Of a DNA stretch of 64,000 nt, positions 1 to 9,434 are shown in pieces (positions within the stretch are counted from its first letter, which is position 1; every line of letters starts with the position of its first letter). Both the position numbers and the translations under genes were made by a program. Location: assembly GCA_960531495.1 (NCBI GenBank), contig OY482855.1, forward strand, positions 12,613,865 to 12,677,864, written 5' to 3'. This DNA is from Zeus faber. Taxonomy: Eukaryota; Chordata; Actinopteri; Zeiformes; Zeidae. The notes below the pieces were generated by a model. That model saw only the letters and a program-made list of their open reading frames with translations. It was not told where the DNA came from and did not search any database.

Positions 1-790
1 TCTAAATATACAAACCATCCGCCGTCCACCTCTTAGTCACTGGATGTTTTATTTAGAGAAAAAGGCAGGCTTCAAGAGGTGGACAAATAACACTGTCTGA
101 GAGAATAAAATAGAACTGTGAATGCAGTATTTACATTTTTGTTCGCTGGTGCCTTACCACCACGGGGTCCATGAAATAATCAACCTTGTGGCAACTTGTA
201 CTTGTACAATATTGACAAAATCAAATATTGTGATTTTTTTGGGGGGGGTTTTCGATGAATACCTCAATGTCGATGATGACTATGAGTGGTTTCGTAAGAT
301 AATTACGCAAAATAATTAACTATTTCCTGAAACAATCTGTGATGTGGATGTTGTGACCAGCCAGCTAGAACAGTCTATGGAGTTCAGAAAATGTCATTAC
401 ATTACTGTAATGCAGCCATAAAATCAACATGTCACTATATCACGATATGAAAATGACCAAAGTCCCATCTAGTCTTATGTCACAATATCGATTTGAGACT
501 GATATATGGCCCAGCCCTAATGACTATAACTACCTACACTGCTGCTACTACTGTAAACTTTATTTAGTACTGCTTCTGATAATGATATTATCAGTATTAT
601 TATTAATAAAGTGTCATCTTATTGATAATTAACTTTCAACTGCGATTCATGCACCTGTACTATGCATGTATTTGGACAAACACACAAACACAAGGTTCCA
701 GCGACAGTCAAGTGGACGATCTGGAAAACCTCAGCTGACCCCGGATCTGCATGCGAACAAGCGGCGGCTCCGAGTACGTGCGGTAGACTA
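1..790. other. AT-rich intergenic DNA, no gene seen
   Basis: Only short ORFs without recognisable domains occur here, and base composition is AT-rich. I see no splice-framed coding exon, RNA gene or complete mobile element. Confidence 0.5.
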
Positions 791-797
791 TGAACCG

Positions 798-1132
798 TGG
801 CCGTTTCTCAATACCAAGTACGCAGAGTTGCGGACTTGGTAGCTCAGACTTGGCAAGTTTGACTCGGGAGTACAGACTCCCCGGGACGGGAGGACGCAGG
901 ACGGTCATTCTGCGAAATGCATTCTGGGATACTTGGCTGTCCCAAGTCCACACAAGTCACCACCGATGCATCCTCGATAAAATGGGCTGAGCAGGTCCAC
1001 ATCCGGGCATTTGGACTGGACTAGGCTTGATGCGTACTTTGAATTGGAACAGTACTTGGGCTGCGACTGATGACGTTTCACAAGTCCACAAGAACACAAG
1101 TACAGTCAAGAACGCAGATTGAGAAAGGGCCC
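798..1132. mobile_element. Short inverted-repeat DNA transposon (MITE-like)
   Basis: The two ends are inverted copies. The left end at 798-812 reads TGGCCGTTTCTCAAT. The right end at 1118-1132 reads GGGCCCTTTCTCAAT on the opposite strand, so 13 of 15 bases match. The 335-bp body has no transposase ORF, so it would be non-autonomous. The target-site duplication is not clear, and the superfamily was not determined. The ORFs inside it on both strands look like chance ORFs. Confidence 0.5.
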
Positions 1133-2030
1133 GTACGTATGTGCTGGATCATATCACACGTGTACGCCAACTCAACAGTTCACGGCGAGATACACCCCTT
1201 GCGCCGCGTTGTTTGCCCCAGCTATGGATTCCCAGAGTCCTGGCAAACACAGAGAGAGGCCAGTGTCCTCAGACTGTACAGTCAGAGATATGGAAGCCAT
1301 CGCACAGGAGCTAGTCCCCTCGTTGGTTACCAATCAATCATTTGAAGGGTTGGCAAGCCCGTTATTTTACAACCCCAATCTGGGTTCTGGGTAAGAAACA
1401 GCTGAAACATGTTAAGAGCAGCAAGCGACTTAGTGCAGCAAGTAGGTAGAAACGATGTACCTGAGACTACGATTGAAACACAGGATTCAATCTGTGTATT
1501 TAGTCCAAGTTCGGTTGCATACCTCTTAGGGAACTATAGCCCACTTTCTAAGAATGAGCTAGGTGTTCAATTGCCACAAATGACCCAGAGCTTTCTGTAG
1601 ATCTTAACTCTGTCACTTATAATGACCTGTACGTAACGGGCTCTTGTAGTGTCCTTTAAGTGGCGGTCACTACTCCCTTCTTTCCTAATCCATTTTTGGC
1701 AAAAGCTGGTCGGTACCTGAACTTCTCCTAGGGTCTTCCTCCATTCTCCTTACAGTCACATTACATCTTCATGCCAAACCAAAACTCGCTTATGAGCCAG
1801 TACTTGAGGCGCTGTGAATGGAAGGTAGGCTTAGGTGATTGGACAAATATATCAGCAATCAGCGGTTGTTGTGTTATTTTCGGGGGTTTTTTGCCTTTTT
1901 TTTGAGCGATTTTGGTCTTTTTATTTTGCTCGTTTAATGGTCCGTCTCCTTGAGAATTCCACTCAACAAATAATTAACCTGTCTTTAAAACCTAGTGTCT
2001 CGCCACCGACAATGATATGCGTCGCTTCTC
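1133..2030. other. Non-coding stretch, nothing recognised
   Basis: Several 60-90 codon ORFs overlap here in different frames. None resembles a known domain. I see no repeat family with confidence. Confidence 0.4.
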
Positions 2031-2041
2031 TGTGTCATTTT

Positions 2042-2150
2042 ATTGGACGGTCCTCGCCTTTTGGCAAACCGCGTGGCTGTGATGTCACAACGAGTGATGT
2101 TAAACTCAGCCAATCAGAAGCTCGATTACTATCCACCACAGTCCACCAAT
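2042..2150. promoter_or_regulatory. Orphan promoter-like cluster: CCAAT boxes and CRE-like site
   Basis: There are two CCAAT boxes in the same orientation at 2110-2114 and 2146-2150, both followed by CAG, and an inverted ATTGG at 2042-2046. A CRE/AP-1-like TGATGTCA lies at 2080-2087. CCAAT pairs spaced about 30-40 bp apart are typical of NF-Y promoters. The sequence just downstream (2250-2720) is GC-richer and contains CpGs and overlapping ORFs, but no recognisable protein. This could be a real promoter, a retroelement internal promoter, or coincidence. Confidence 0.3.
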
Positions 2151-2250
2151 CAGAGGAGAGGTTCTTGGACAGATCTAATCAGCTTCAAGCCATGGGCAGC
2201 TTTTGGATTGTGTTGACGCCGGTCCAAAGTAACACACGTTTTGGCCGTTT

Positions 2251-4280
2251 TTGCAAAGAATTGTCGTAGGCCAAGTGGAGATGGAGATTGGAGAGTTTCT
2301 ACACCAGCGTTGGAAATTATTTTTAGGCGACGAGGAGCGGGAGATTGATCCGAGATCGATCAGTGAGGATGGTTCACAAAACAAGCAACCTCATCAGCAA
2401 TTGCCGGTTGTTGGGCTGACGGCGTTCCGGTGGGAACATTTTGACACACCGTCCGACCCTTACAGAAGGGTTAACATGGCTGCGAAAGATGACCCTTAAC
2501 TCCTCTGGCCCTGAAAACGGGCCCCTCGTGGCCCTTCAACCGGACGACAGCAGCCTCATCTGGGTCATGGAGGAACACCAAAAGTTCTCCGCACCAAAAG
2601 ACCGCCATCGAGCTGACAACACGGATGTTGGTAGAACAAACAGAATCGCCGCCGAGTGCCGACAAGCCTCTCCGAAATCTCTTCGAGGGCGTGGCGGCGG
2701 CCAGCTGCCGCGCACGTTGGAGTGGGTTGAGGAGAAATTACAGTCCCCCAAGATGCATCTGTGCAATTCGCCAATCTGTCTCTCTTCTCTCTGGCTGATT
2801 ATTAAGCCAGAGGGCCTTCAAAGGCCCATTAGAATTCATGTTTTATTTTTATCTTTTGGTTCTTTCTGGAAAAATAAAGGACGTAGCCAAGACCTAAAAC
2901 CAAATCACTGCAGTATCTGTAGAAGGTTCTCTCTCAATTGTCAGGTTCACACGAGGGGAAGTTTAGTTTCTGCTTTCATTCAATGGCTAACAATAGGTGA
3001 TTCCATGTCTAGTTTAGAGATAAAATGTTGGGTTCACAAGCTATTTGAAAGCTAGCACTTATTTATTAGTCACTATTAACTACTTCAAATGTTATGACCA
3101 AATATTCATTTTGACTAAAAACACGTAATCACGCTGCCATGCGTGACGCAGCACGTGACGCATGGGGCTTCCACTGAAATAAAAACACTGTTTTCATTTG
3201 TTTTCTTTGGAGAAACGATGAACGCCGACACGCAGATGCTTGGTTCGCTTATGAGTGTGGCCGGCCCCCCGCACCGAACATGCCCCCCCCCACCACATGA
3301 CCTTGGAGGGCTGGGGGGGGGCGTAAACGGAGATGGGCCGTAAACGTTGTTTTTCCCTCAACGAAAAGTAGCCCGTCCGTCCCCTAGGGACTTGTTACAC
3401 GTTGAGACGCAAAAGAAAAAAACAACCCCCGGCGGACCCCACACCCGTCTGGAACAGTCCTCTCGATTAGCTCCTGATATGACAAATGATTTCTGCTCGA
3501 CAAAACGTCAACAAGCTAAATATTCCCCTTCCCTTCGCATGCCTTTCGGGGCAGAGGTGGACTTAGGCAACACGGGGGCCACAGTCCAGGGCCTTGTGAC
3601 TTGAGGGGGCCTCATAAATCTGTAGTTATGTTAACTTGTGTTCAGCCCCTTCCTCTGTCACCATTCTGCACTGGAGGCCCAGCGTAACTGGGTCAGGCTA
3701 CACACTTGGGTAGGCATTTGCCTCCGATTTCATAAGGGCTGGTGACACATATCGTTCTGCATGGTGTCTTTCATGTTACAAGAGATGGAGGGAGGGAGGG
3801 AGGGAGGGACTCATTTTTTTTAAATAGAAAGTGATTCTGTGAGACTTTCGTTCTTTCACTTTCGGTGGTTTCAGATGAAGCCGGGTAATGCTCGGATGAG
3901 CCGTAAGCGGTGGATTGGTTATTATACCACAATGGGAGCTTTGTTCTTTTTGACAACGTACCGAAAATCTTACAAAAACCTGTTTGAATGACGCCCGATG
4001 CCTGAGGAGCATTCATTCGATGCCAACAAACCAAATGTGGGACAAAGGGTATGTTTTGTGTGGGGACAGTGGGACACATTACCAATGCTGAGAGGCAGTC
4101 AAAAAATGTTGGTCGGTCTAACTTAAAAAATTAACATTTATATTTTGTACTGTGTTGCTTCACGTCCTATTCCTATTACATAAGAAAATAAAAACTCTGG
4201 CCAATTCAGCAAAAAAAACCTTCCACCTGCTTCACCCAGTTGAAGCTGCATTTCCTTTTCTTTCTGCTCGGTTTCCATCA
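2251..4280. other. Intergenic, only unrecognised ORFs
   Basis: The longest ORF is 2441-3055 (204 codons, plus strand). It shows no domain that I recognise and has an uneven composition, so I do not call it a gene. A GGGA tandem run at 3786-3808 could form a G-quadruplex. No complete mobile element was identified. Confidence 0.35.
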
Positions 4281-4775
4281 TATTCTGCGTGGCTTGGGAC
4301 TTTGCGGCGTCTCGCCCACGGCGGGCGCGGCAGAGTCAGGTGACGGGGTCAACCCGCGCGGTGACCCGCGGACGCGCCGTTTGATTGACGTCCAACGCGG
4401 CCCTTCCCTGCTTTCGTCGCGGCCGCTGAATTGAAGGCAGATTTTTTTAGAAAAGCCAGTAGTTGCCCTGTAGTGGTCTGACTTTTCAAAACAAGGGGCC
4501 AAGCCAAAAAAAAAAAAAAAAAGTGGGACATCGCGGACGAGGGGTAAGAAACGCCGTGCGGTACAGCGTGAAGAGCGACGCCAGGTCACTCTATTCTGGA
4601 GACGGCAGCCTGAGTCGGGGCTGAAGTGCACTTTAAAGTCCGTCAAAAAAAAAAAAAAAAAAAAAAAAGAGAGAGCGTCCCGAAATGCATTATTTCATTT
4701 TGCAATCTGATTATGAAACCCGGGGATTAGAGCTGTTACCCAACAGTGGATCAGTCACTGAAACTTTGTGCAACA

Positions 4776-4840
4776 GGGGGAGGGGGAGAGAGAGCGAGAG
4801 AGAGAGAGAGAGAGGGGAGGGGAGGGGAGGGGGGGGGGGG
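4776..4840. repeat. GA/G-rich low-complexity tract
   Basis: An AG-dinucleotide run passes into GGGGA repeats and an 11-base G run. It lies inside the probable gene 1 promoter region. Confidence 0.9.
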
Positions 4841-4987
4841 AATGCAACGTTACCTAATTGTTATGAGATTACCCCAGCAGAACCACGGGGGCGAAAGAGG
4901 TCAGGTGGTGGTGGTGGTGATGCCTGTGCGGCTGTAACGTTGTGTGAAAGGCGTTCGGAGCTTTCCCTAGCGGGGGGAGGGCGCAAT

Positions 4988-5030
4988 GCACGCACGCACG
5001 CACGCAAACACACACACACACGCACGCACG

Positions 5031-5064
<34 letters not shown>
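4988..5064. repeat. (GCAC)n/(CA)n microsatellite
   Basis: Alternating GCAC and CA units extend for about 75 bp immediately upstream of the CpG-rich probable first exon of gene 1. ORFs rich in Cys-Val or Thr-His here are artefacts of the repeat. Confidence 0.95.
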
Positions 5065-5065
<1 letters not shown>

Positions 5066-5310
5066 CGCGCTCAAATAGGGCCCCGCTGCTGGTTCGATCG
5101 AGGCTATGCGGCGTCCTTGGCTGAACCTAAACGCGGAAGGTTACAAATAGGAGCTGCGGCTTTCCAAGTGGAGCAGAGACGAGCGCCGCCGCTTCCTGAA
5201 GCCACGAGCGGAGCTTCTCGAGAGACGACACGGAGCCTTTTTCACTCAAGACGTTCGGAGAATCGCATTTATACATCAGCTTAAAACATCGCAGGTAAGT
5301 TTTTATTTGA

Positions 5311-5312
5311 AA

Positions 5313-5351
<39 letters not shown>

Positions 5352-5408
5352 CATACATACATACATACATATATTAAGTTAAATATATGTATGTATGTAT
5401 GTACGTAA
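5311..5408. repeat. (AT)n/(ATAC)n microsatellite pair
   Basis: An AT run is followed by CATA units, then a short spacer and the inverse TATG units, so the two flanks can pair. It sits in the probable intron 1 of gene 1, close to the donor. Confidence 0.9.
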
Positions 5409-5509
5409 GTTATTATACAGTCACCGTAGGAAAAAATAAAGATAATAACAAAAACCTTTAAGTGTATTTGTACAAAACAACCCAAAGCGCTTCCCATTAA
5501 TAGAAAGCG

Positions 5510-5510
<1 letters not shown>

Positions 5511-5546
<36 letters not shown>

Positions 5547-5552
5547 TGATGA
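5511..5552. repeat. (AAT)n/(GAT)n microsatellite
   Basis: Trinucleotide AAT units pass into GAT units within the probable intron 1 of gene 1. Confidence 0.9.
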
Positions 5553-5762
5553 AGAGTAAAATAAATCCTGCAAAGCCACATTTTGAACTACTACTACTAC
5601 TACTACTAAATATTAGCCTGTCCAACTCTGTTTATTTATTTATTCTGAAATAACAAGATTTCTGTATCTAAAATGCCAGCTGACCTACTTGTTTGACCCA
5701 AATGTGCCCGCCAAGCGATCAACACTCGTGTATCTTATTATTGTTGCGTGTATCTCAGTGAT

Positions 5763-5768
5763 CACGTG
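5763..5768. promoter_or_regulatory. E-box CACGTG in intron 1 of gene 1
   Basis: A perfect palindromic E-box lies between the proposed first exon and the coding exon. CLOCK/BMAL1 and USF/MYC proteins bind this motif. NFIL3 genes belong to the circadian output circuit, so the site is plausible, but a single E-box is common by chance. Confidence 0.3.
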
Positions 5769-6174
5769 GCAACCGGTTGATCCCTCGTCTCATTGTGTGA
5801 CTTGATGAAAGACTTGATGGAAGTTTTGAAATAAACGCGTGCCTGAAAAACACACAGGGACGCACAGCGGTCCACTCCCATTTAGACGGGAAGTGAAGTG
5901 TCCGTGTATTGTACATAATAAAAGTTAAAATGCGTAATAGAGTTTGAACAAGTGGAATATTCTCACGAGTAACAGGTGATGCTCGGTGAGGAACATGGGT
6001 GAAATTGATATGTAAACTTTAATATCCCTCCTATAAGTACAAATCATAATCAATGTTGCAATGTATTCTGCAATGTATGGCAATGGATGAGTTGGTGCCC
6101 TTTGGTTTATCCCACCAAACCGGCTCCTTGCGATGTTATCGTAGGAAGAGAGGTCTGTGGAGAGATGTAACGTG

Positions 6175-6200
6175 GTTACATAATAACTGTGTTGCGTAAC
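6175..6200. promoter_or_regulatory. Paired NFIL3/PAR-bZIP (D-box) and C/EBP-type sites
   Basis: GTTACATAAT at 6175-6184 reads ATTATGTAAC on the other strand, a full match to the E4BP4 consensus RTKAYGTAAY. GTTGCGTAAC at 6191-6200 is a perfect C/EBP-type palindrome that PAR-bZIP factors can also bind. A further GTAAC half-site lies at 6167-6171. The cluster is about 40 bp upstream of the likely acceptor and 180 bp upstream of the ATG of an NFIL3 gene. This arrangement suggests autoregulation. Confidence 0.45.
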
Positions 6201-6238
6201 CACCACCTCACTGTTTGTTGCGTCTCTTTCACCACCAG

Positions 6239-6378
6239 GTGGCCCTGTTTCTGCACCGTCGACTTCCAAAGGTCCCGACGTAACCAGCCTGCACCAAAGA
6301 TCCTTTCAAGGAGAGAGACTAACTCTGTGAAAGAAGTTTAAAGCGAAAGGGGAAAAAACGAAAAATTATAAAGACTGA
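6239..6378 (+). other. nfil3-like: 5' UTR part of gene 1 coding exon
   Basis: A pyrimidine-rich tract and ACCACCAG mark a likely splice acceptor ending at 6238. The following 140 bases lead to the initiator ATG at 6379 with no longer in-frame extension. The boundary is inferred from splice consensus only. Confidence 0.45.
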
Positions 6379-7641
6379 ATGAGCGAACCTGTCACGATGT
6401 TTGACGAGGAGTCCAAGCAGATGAGGAGGCAGCAGGAGGTGAGCGTGTTGCAAACCCTGGAGTCTTCCATGGCCCCCAGTGGAGGCGGGGGAGGAGGGGG
6501 TCCTCTGTCCTTCACCGATGAGGCCGTCTCCATCCTGACGTCTAGCAGCCTGTTGGCCCGCTCCCTATTGGGTCACACCTCTGCCATCAAACGCAAAGAG
6601 AGCCCCGTCTCCGCCGGGACCCTCCGACGCAAGCGCGAGTTCATCCCCAGCGACAAGAAGGACGACGGCTACTGGGACAAGAGGAAGAAGAACAACGAAG
6701 CCGCCAAGCGCTCGAGGGAGAAGCGCCGCGTGAACGACATGGTCCTGGAGAACCGCGTCCTGGCTCTGCTGGAGGAAAACGCCCGTCTCCGGGCAGAGCT
6801 GCTGGCCCTGAAGTTCCGCTTTGGCCTCGTCAAAGACCCCTCCAACACCCCTATCCTCCCCCTAACCACATCCCCCTGTTCCCCCCACGCCCCCCCTCCT
6901 CACTACTATTTCCCCAGGGCAGATGGAGGCCTCTCGGGCTCCCCAGTCGCGCACCTCAGTAACCAGTCGGCCCAGTTAAGCGTCCGAGGCTGTAGGGATG
7001 CTGGCAACATGTCTGAAGACTCCGGCTTCTCCACCCCTGCCGGCTCCAGCGTGGGCAGCCCCATCTTCTTTGAGGACCGTATGAGCGACCACGGGAAGCT
7101 GTCGCCACAAAGGGAGGAGCTGAGCTACGAGCTCCACCACTCTCCCAGCGACGTCCACGGTCACCACGTAGCAGCAGCAGCAACAACAACAGCGCTCTTC
7201 TCTTTGAAGCCCGACACGGCCGACGCGATGAAGAACCTCCCGCACAAGCTGCGTTTCAAGATGCCCGGCTGCGGGGAGAGCGGCGAGGCGGCAGCGGGGG
7301 ACGCCAACGGCACCAGGCGCAGCCCTTCACTTTTTGTAGGTCCTAGAGAGACCCTCAAAGGACAGGGGGTGGATGGCAGCGACGCAGGAGCCGGGCACAC
7401 GGGCCCCTGGCCCCAGCAGCAGCAGGAAGTGGAGGGGGAGCAGGGTAGGAAAGGGAAGCAGTCCCCTCATTACAACACCCCGGGGGGCGACTACGGCCTC
7501 CATCCCTCAGGCCCGGGACACACGGAGGGGCAGTACCAGAACGAGAACAGCGTCCTCCGCTCTCAGCTCACCTCGCTGAGTGAGGAGGTGGCGCAGCTCA
7601 AAAAGCTCTTCACAGAACAGCTCATGCCCAAAATCAACTGA
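6379..7641 (+). CDS. nfil3-like: NFIL3-like (E4BP4 family) bZIP repressor, paralogue 1
   Basis: The 420-aa protein lies in one exon, as is usual for NFIL3 genes. Residues about 83-117 form the family signature and basic region: RRKREFIP, then YWDKR and [13 protein letters not shown], the DNA-contacting block. A leucine zipper follows from about 123 to 150, then RFGL. A poly-Gly run sits at about 35-41. The family motif LPHKLRFK is near 286-293. The last 32 residues (about 389-420, starting [12 protein letters not shown]) match the conserved C-terminal leucine-patterned NFIL3 tail. NFIL3 proteins are nuclear and bind D-box sites (TTAYGTAA) as homodimers, repressing transcription in circadian, immune and developmental settings. 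ATG 6379 is the first in frame; a second ATG at 6397 could also serve. The next gene downstream is a same-strand paralogue. Teleosts carry several nfil3 paralogues (nfil3-2 to nfil3-6), and I cannot say which this is. Confidence 0.93.
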   Translation: MSEPVTMFDEESKQMRRQQEVSVLQTLESSMAPSGGGGGGGPLSFTDEAVSILTSSSLLARSLLGHTSAIKRKESPVSAGTLRRKREFIPSDKKDDGYWDKRKKNNEAAKRSREKRRVNDMVLENRVLALLEENARLRAELLALKFRFGLVKDPSNTPILPLTTSPCSPHAPPPHYYFPRADGGLSGSPVAHLSNQSAQLSVRGCRDAGNMSEDSGFSTPAGSSVGSPIFFEDRMSDHGKLSPQREELSYELHHSPSDVHGHHVAAAATTTALFSLKPDTADAMKNLPHKLRFKMPGCGESGEAAAGDANGTRRSPSLFVGPRETLKGQGVDGSDAGAGHTGPWPQQQQEVEGEQGRKGKQSPHYNTPGGDYGLHPSGPGHTEGQYQNENSVLRSQLTSLSEEVAQLKKLFTEQLMPKIN

Positions 7642-8690
7642 GGGACTCAATCAATGTTTGCTGAACGGCGGACTGCAAAAAAAACAATATATGATCAATT
7701 TTTTTTTTTTTTTGTCGGACATTTAGCATAGATAAATGGGAATGTGGGAGGACACAATGACTGGACACAAATGGGAGGCACTATATAAAAGCTCTTTCTC
7801 TTACTTGTAATAATGTTGCTTAATATCTTGTACTGTTTGTATTTCAAATGTTGTATTGTTTTGTGTTATGTGTTTTCAAGCTGTCATCTCATTAAAAAAA
7901 GATGCAAATGTTAATAACCCTAAATGCTTAGTAACCCACATTTCTATGGTGTAGGCTGTGGCTACAACCGGGAGTCAAATCAAATTGTCCGTTCATTCCT
8001 TTTTAATTTCTATCACTGTGCCAACTTTCAAAGACTTTTACACAATGGTTATCTGTCTACACATACAATTCTACCACAAGTTACCTCTCATTCCCAGACG
8101 GTGATACAGGTAACAAAAAAAACCCAACAACAACAAAAAACCCAACATGGCCCTGGTGGCTGTATGCTGGTGCCCTGTGGAGTGCGCTGCAACTTAATTG
8201 GATTGGAACTAAGCCAGCAGGTTTTTAGCAGGGACGTGTTGTTATTAATAAGCCGTCTGACACCGACTCCACAACCGTGAATGAACCCCAGCCGCCCCTC
8301 GTGTTGAGACGCTATTAAACATGTAAACACAGCGACGGACGGACCGCGGAACGTCTAGCGGCTGCAGCAGCTGGCTGGCTGTCAAAAGCTCCCTCTTAAA
8401 ACGCTGCAAGAAAAGCTCGGGTGTGTACCCCTTACGTTGAGAGATCTCACAAAAACAAGCTGCATGTTTGTAGGTAGTCTGAACTGTGTGTGAAAACACC
8501 GTAACTGGAGTGTTACATGTTCCATTTCAATGACTTGTGTGTGAGCGGCGTCCGCAGGAGACATGGTGGGTTACTCTCTGCACTGTTCTGTTCACTGAAC
8601 CGAGTTGAGAGGAAAAGAAAAAAAAGTGTTCATTTGTACATAATAGAGATTTTTGTACGTGTGAATAAAATCTTTGACAACACTTCTTGA
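7642..8690 (+). other. nfil3-like: Probable 3' UTR of gene 1
   Basis: No other gene is visible after the TGA. ATTAAA at 7891-7896 and AATAAA at 8664-8669 are candidate polyadenylation signals, giving a short (about 270 nt) or long (about 1.05 kb) 3' UTR. A Pumilio-type TGTACATA lies at 8635-8642 and would be present only in the long form. Small ORFs here look fortuitous. Confidence 0.5.
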
Positions 8691-9430
8691 AAGCGTGTAA
8701 GCATTTATCTTTTTATCGCAGACTTTTCCTGGAAGCTTCTGATGATGACACGCCGTCCATCACTACGCCATCAAGGCTTTGCAACGTATCACACCCTGTC
8801 ATTAAAGGAACGGGATCCTGTAATCAAAGACATTTGTTCATTTTGAGCTTGCGATCCATCCGCGCTTCAAGTCAGACGTTACTTGAAACATGAGAGCGAT
8901 GAGACGACACAAGCCATGCGTCAGATGGTTCAGTTGGACGGAAGAAATATCCCCGTTGCATAATGTTTTTCAAAGAGTCCATAAGGAAGAAAAGGGCGGA
9001 GGGGGTGCTGTGTTTTAGTGCTGACAGATGCAGATGGGAGTGGGGCTGTGCGTTTGGCAGGTGCTGTCTTGCCAGTGGCTCTTTGGGGCAGACATACACT
9101 ACTGACTGACTCACAGACAGACAGACAGACAGACAGGGCGACAGACAGTGGTTGGCGGGATGTTTTTTTTATTAGAGGCTTGGGGAAAGCGAGGATCTAT
9201 TATTATACATGTTTCGAGGGATGCATACAACTAGACATAGCCTGGAAGAATCACATTACTGTAAGAAAATTCTGCTTCCGGTGTAGGAAGGCCGTACTGT
9301 TAATGGCTCTGCATTCAGAACATCGTTTTTTGTTTATTTATTGATTGTATTGTTTTTATTTTTGTATACACCGCACCGTCGCTCTTACAGTATGATCTTC
9401 ACTGGACACAGACTTTTTCTCAACTTAGTA
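8691..9430. other. Intergenic between gene 1 and a LINE remnant
   Basis: A short CAGA tandem tract lies at about 9115-9135. No gene or complete mobile element was recognised. Confidence 0.45.
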
Positions 9431-9434
9431 GTAC

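Larger units (their letters stand above)
4290..5294 (+). promoter_or_regulatory. Probable promoter and non-coding first exon of nfil3-like gene 1
   Basis: The region is CpG-rich at 4290-4440 and again at 5065-5290, with repeats in between. A CRE-like TGACGTCC lies at 4386-4393. A consensus splice donor, GCAG followed by GTAAGT, places the probable exon end at 5294. The next good acceptor is at 6237-6238, upstream of the first ATG of gene 1. A non-coding first exon followed by a single coding exon fits NFIL3-family genes. The transcription start is inferred and not seen directly. Known NFIL3 genes respond to cAMP/CREB, which would fit the CRE, but that link is inference. Confidence 0.45.

Noticed and set aside
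2441-3055. 204-codon plus-strand ORF
   Set aside because: No known domain, no clear coding signal, and overlapping ORFs on both strands. Kept only as part of an intergenic note.
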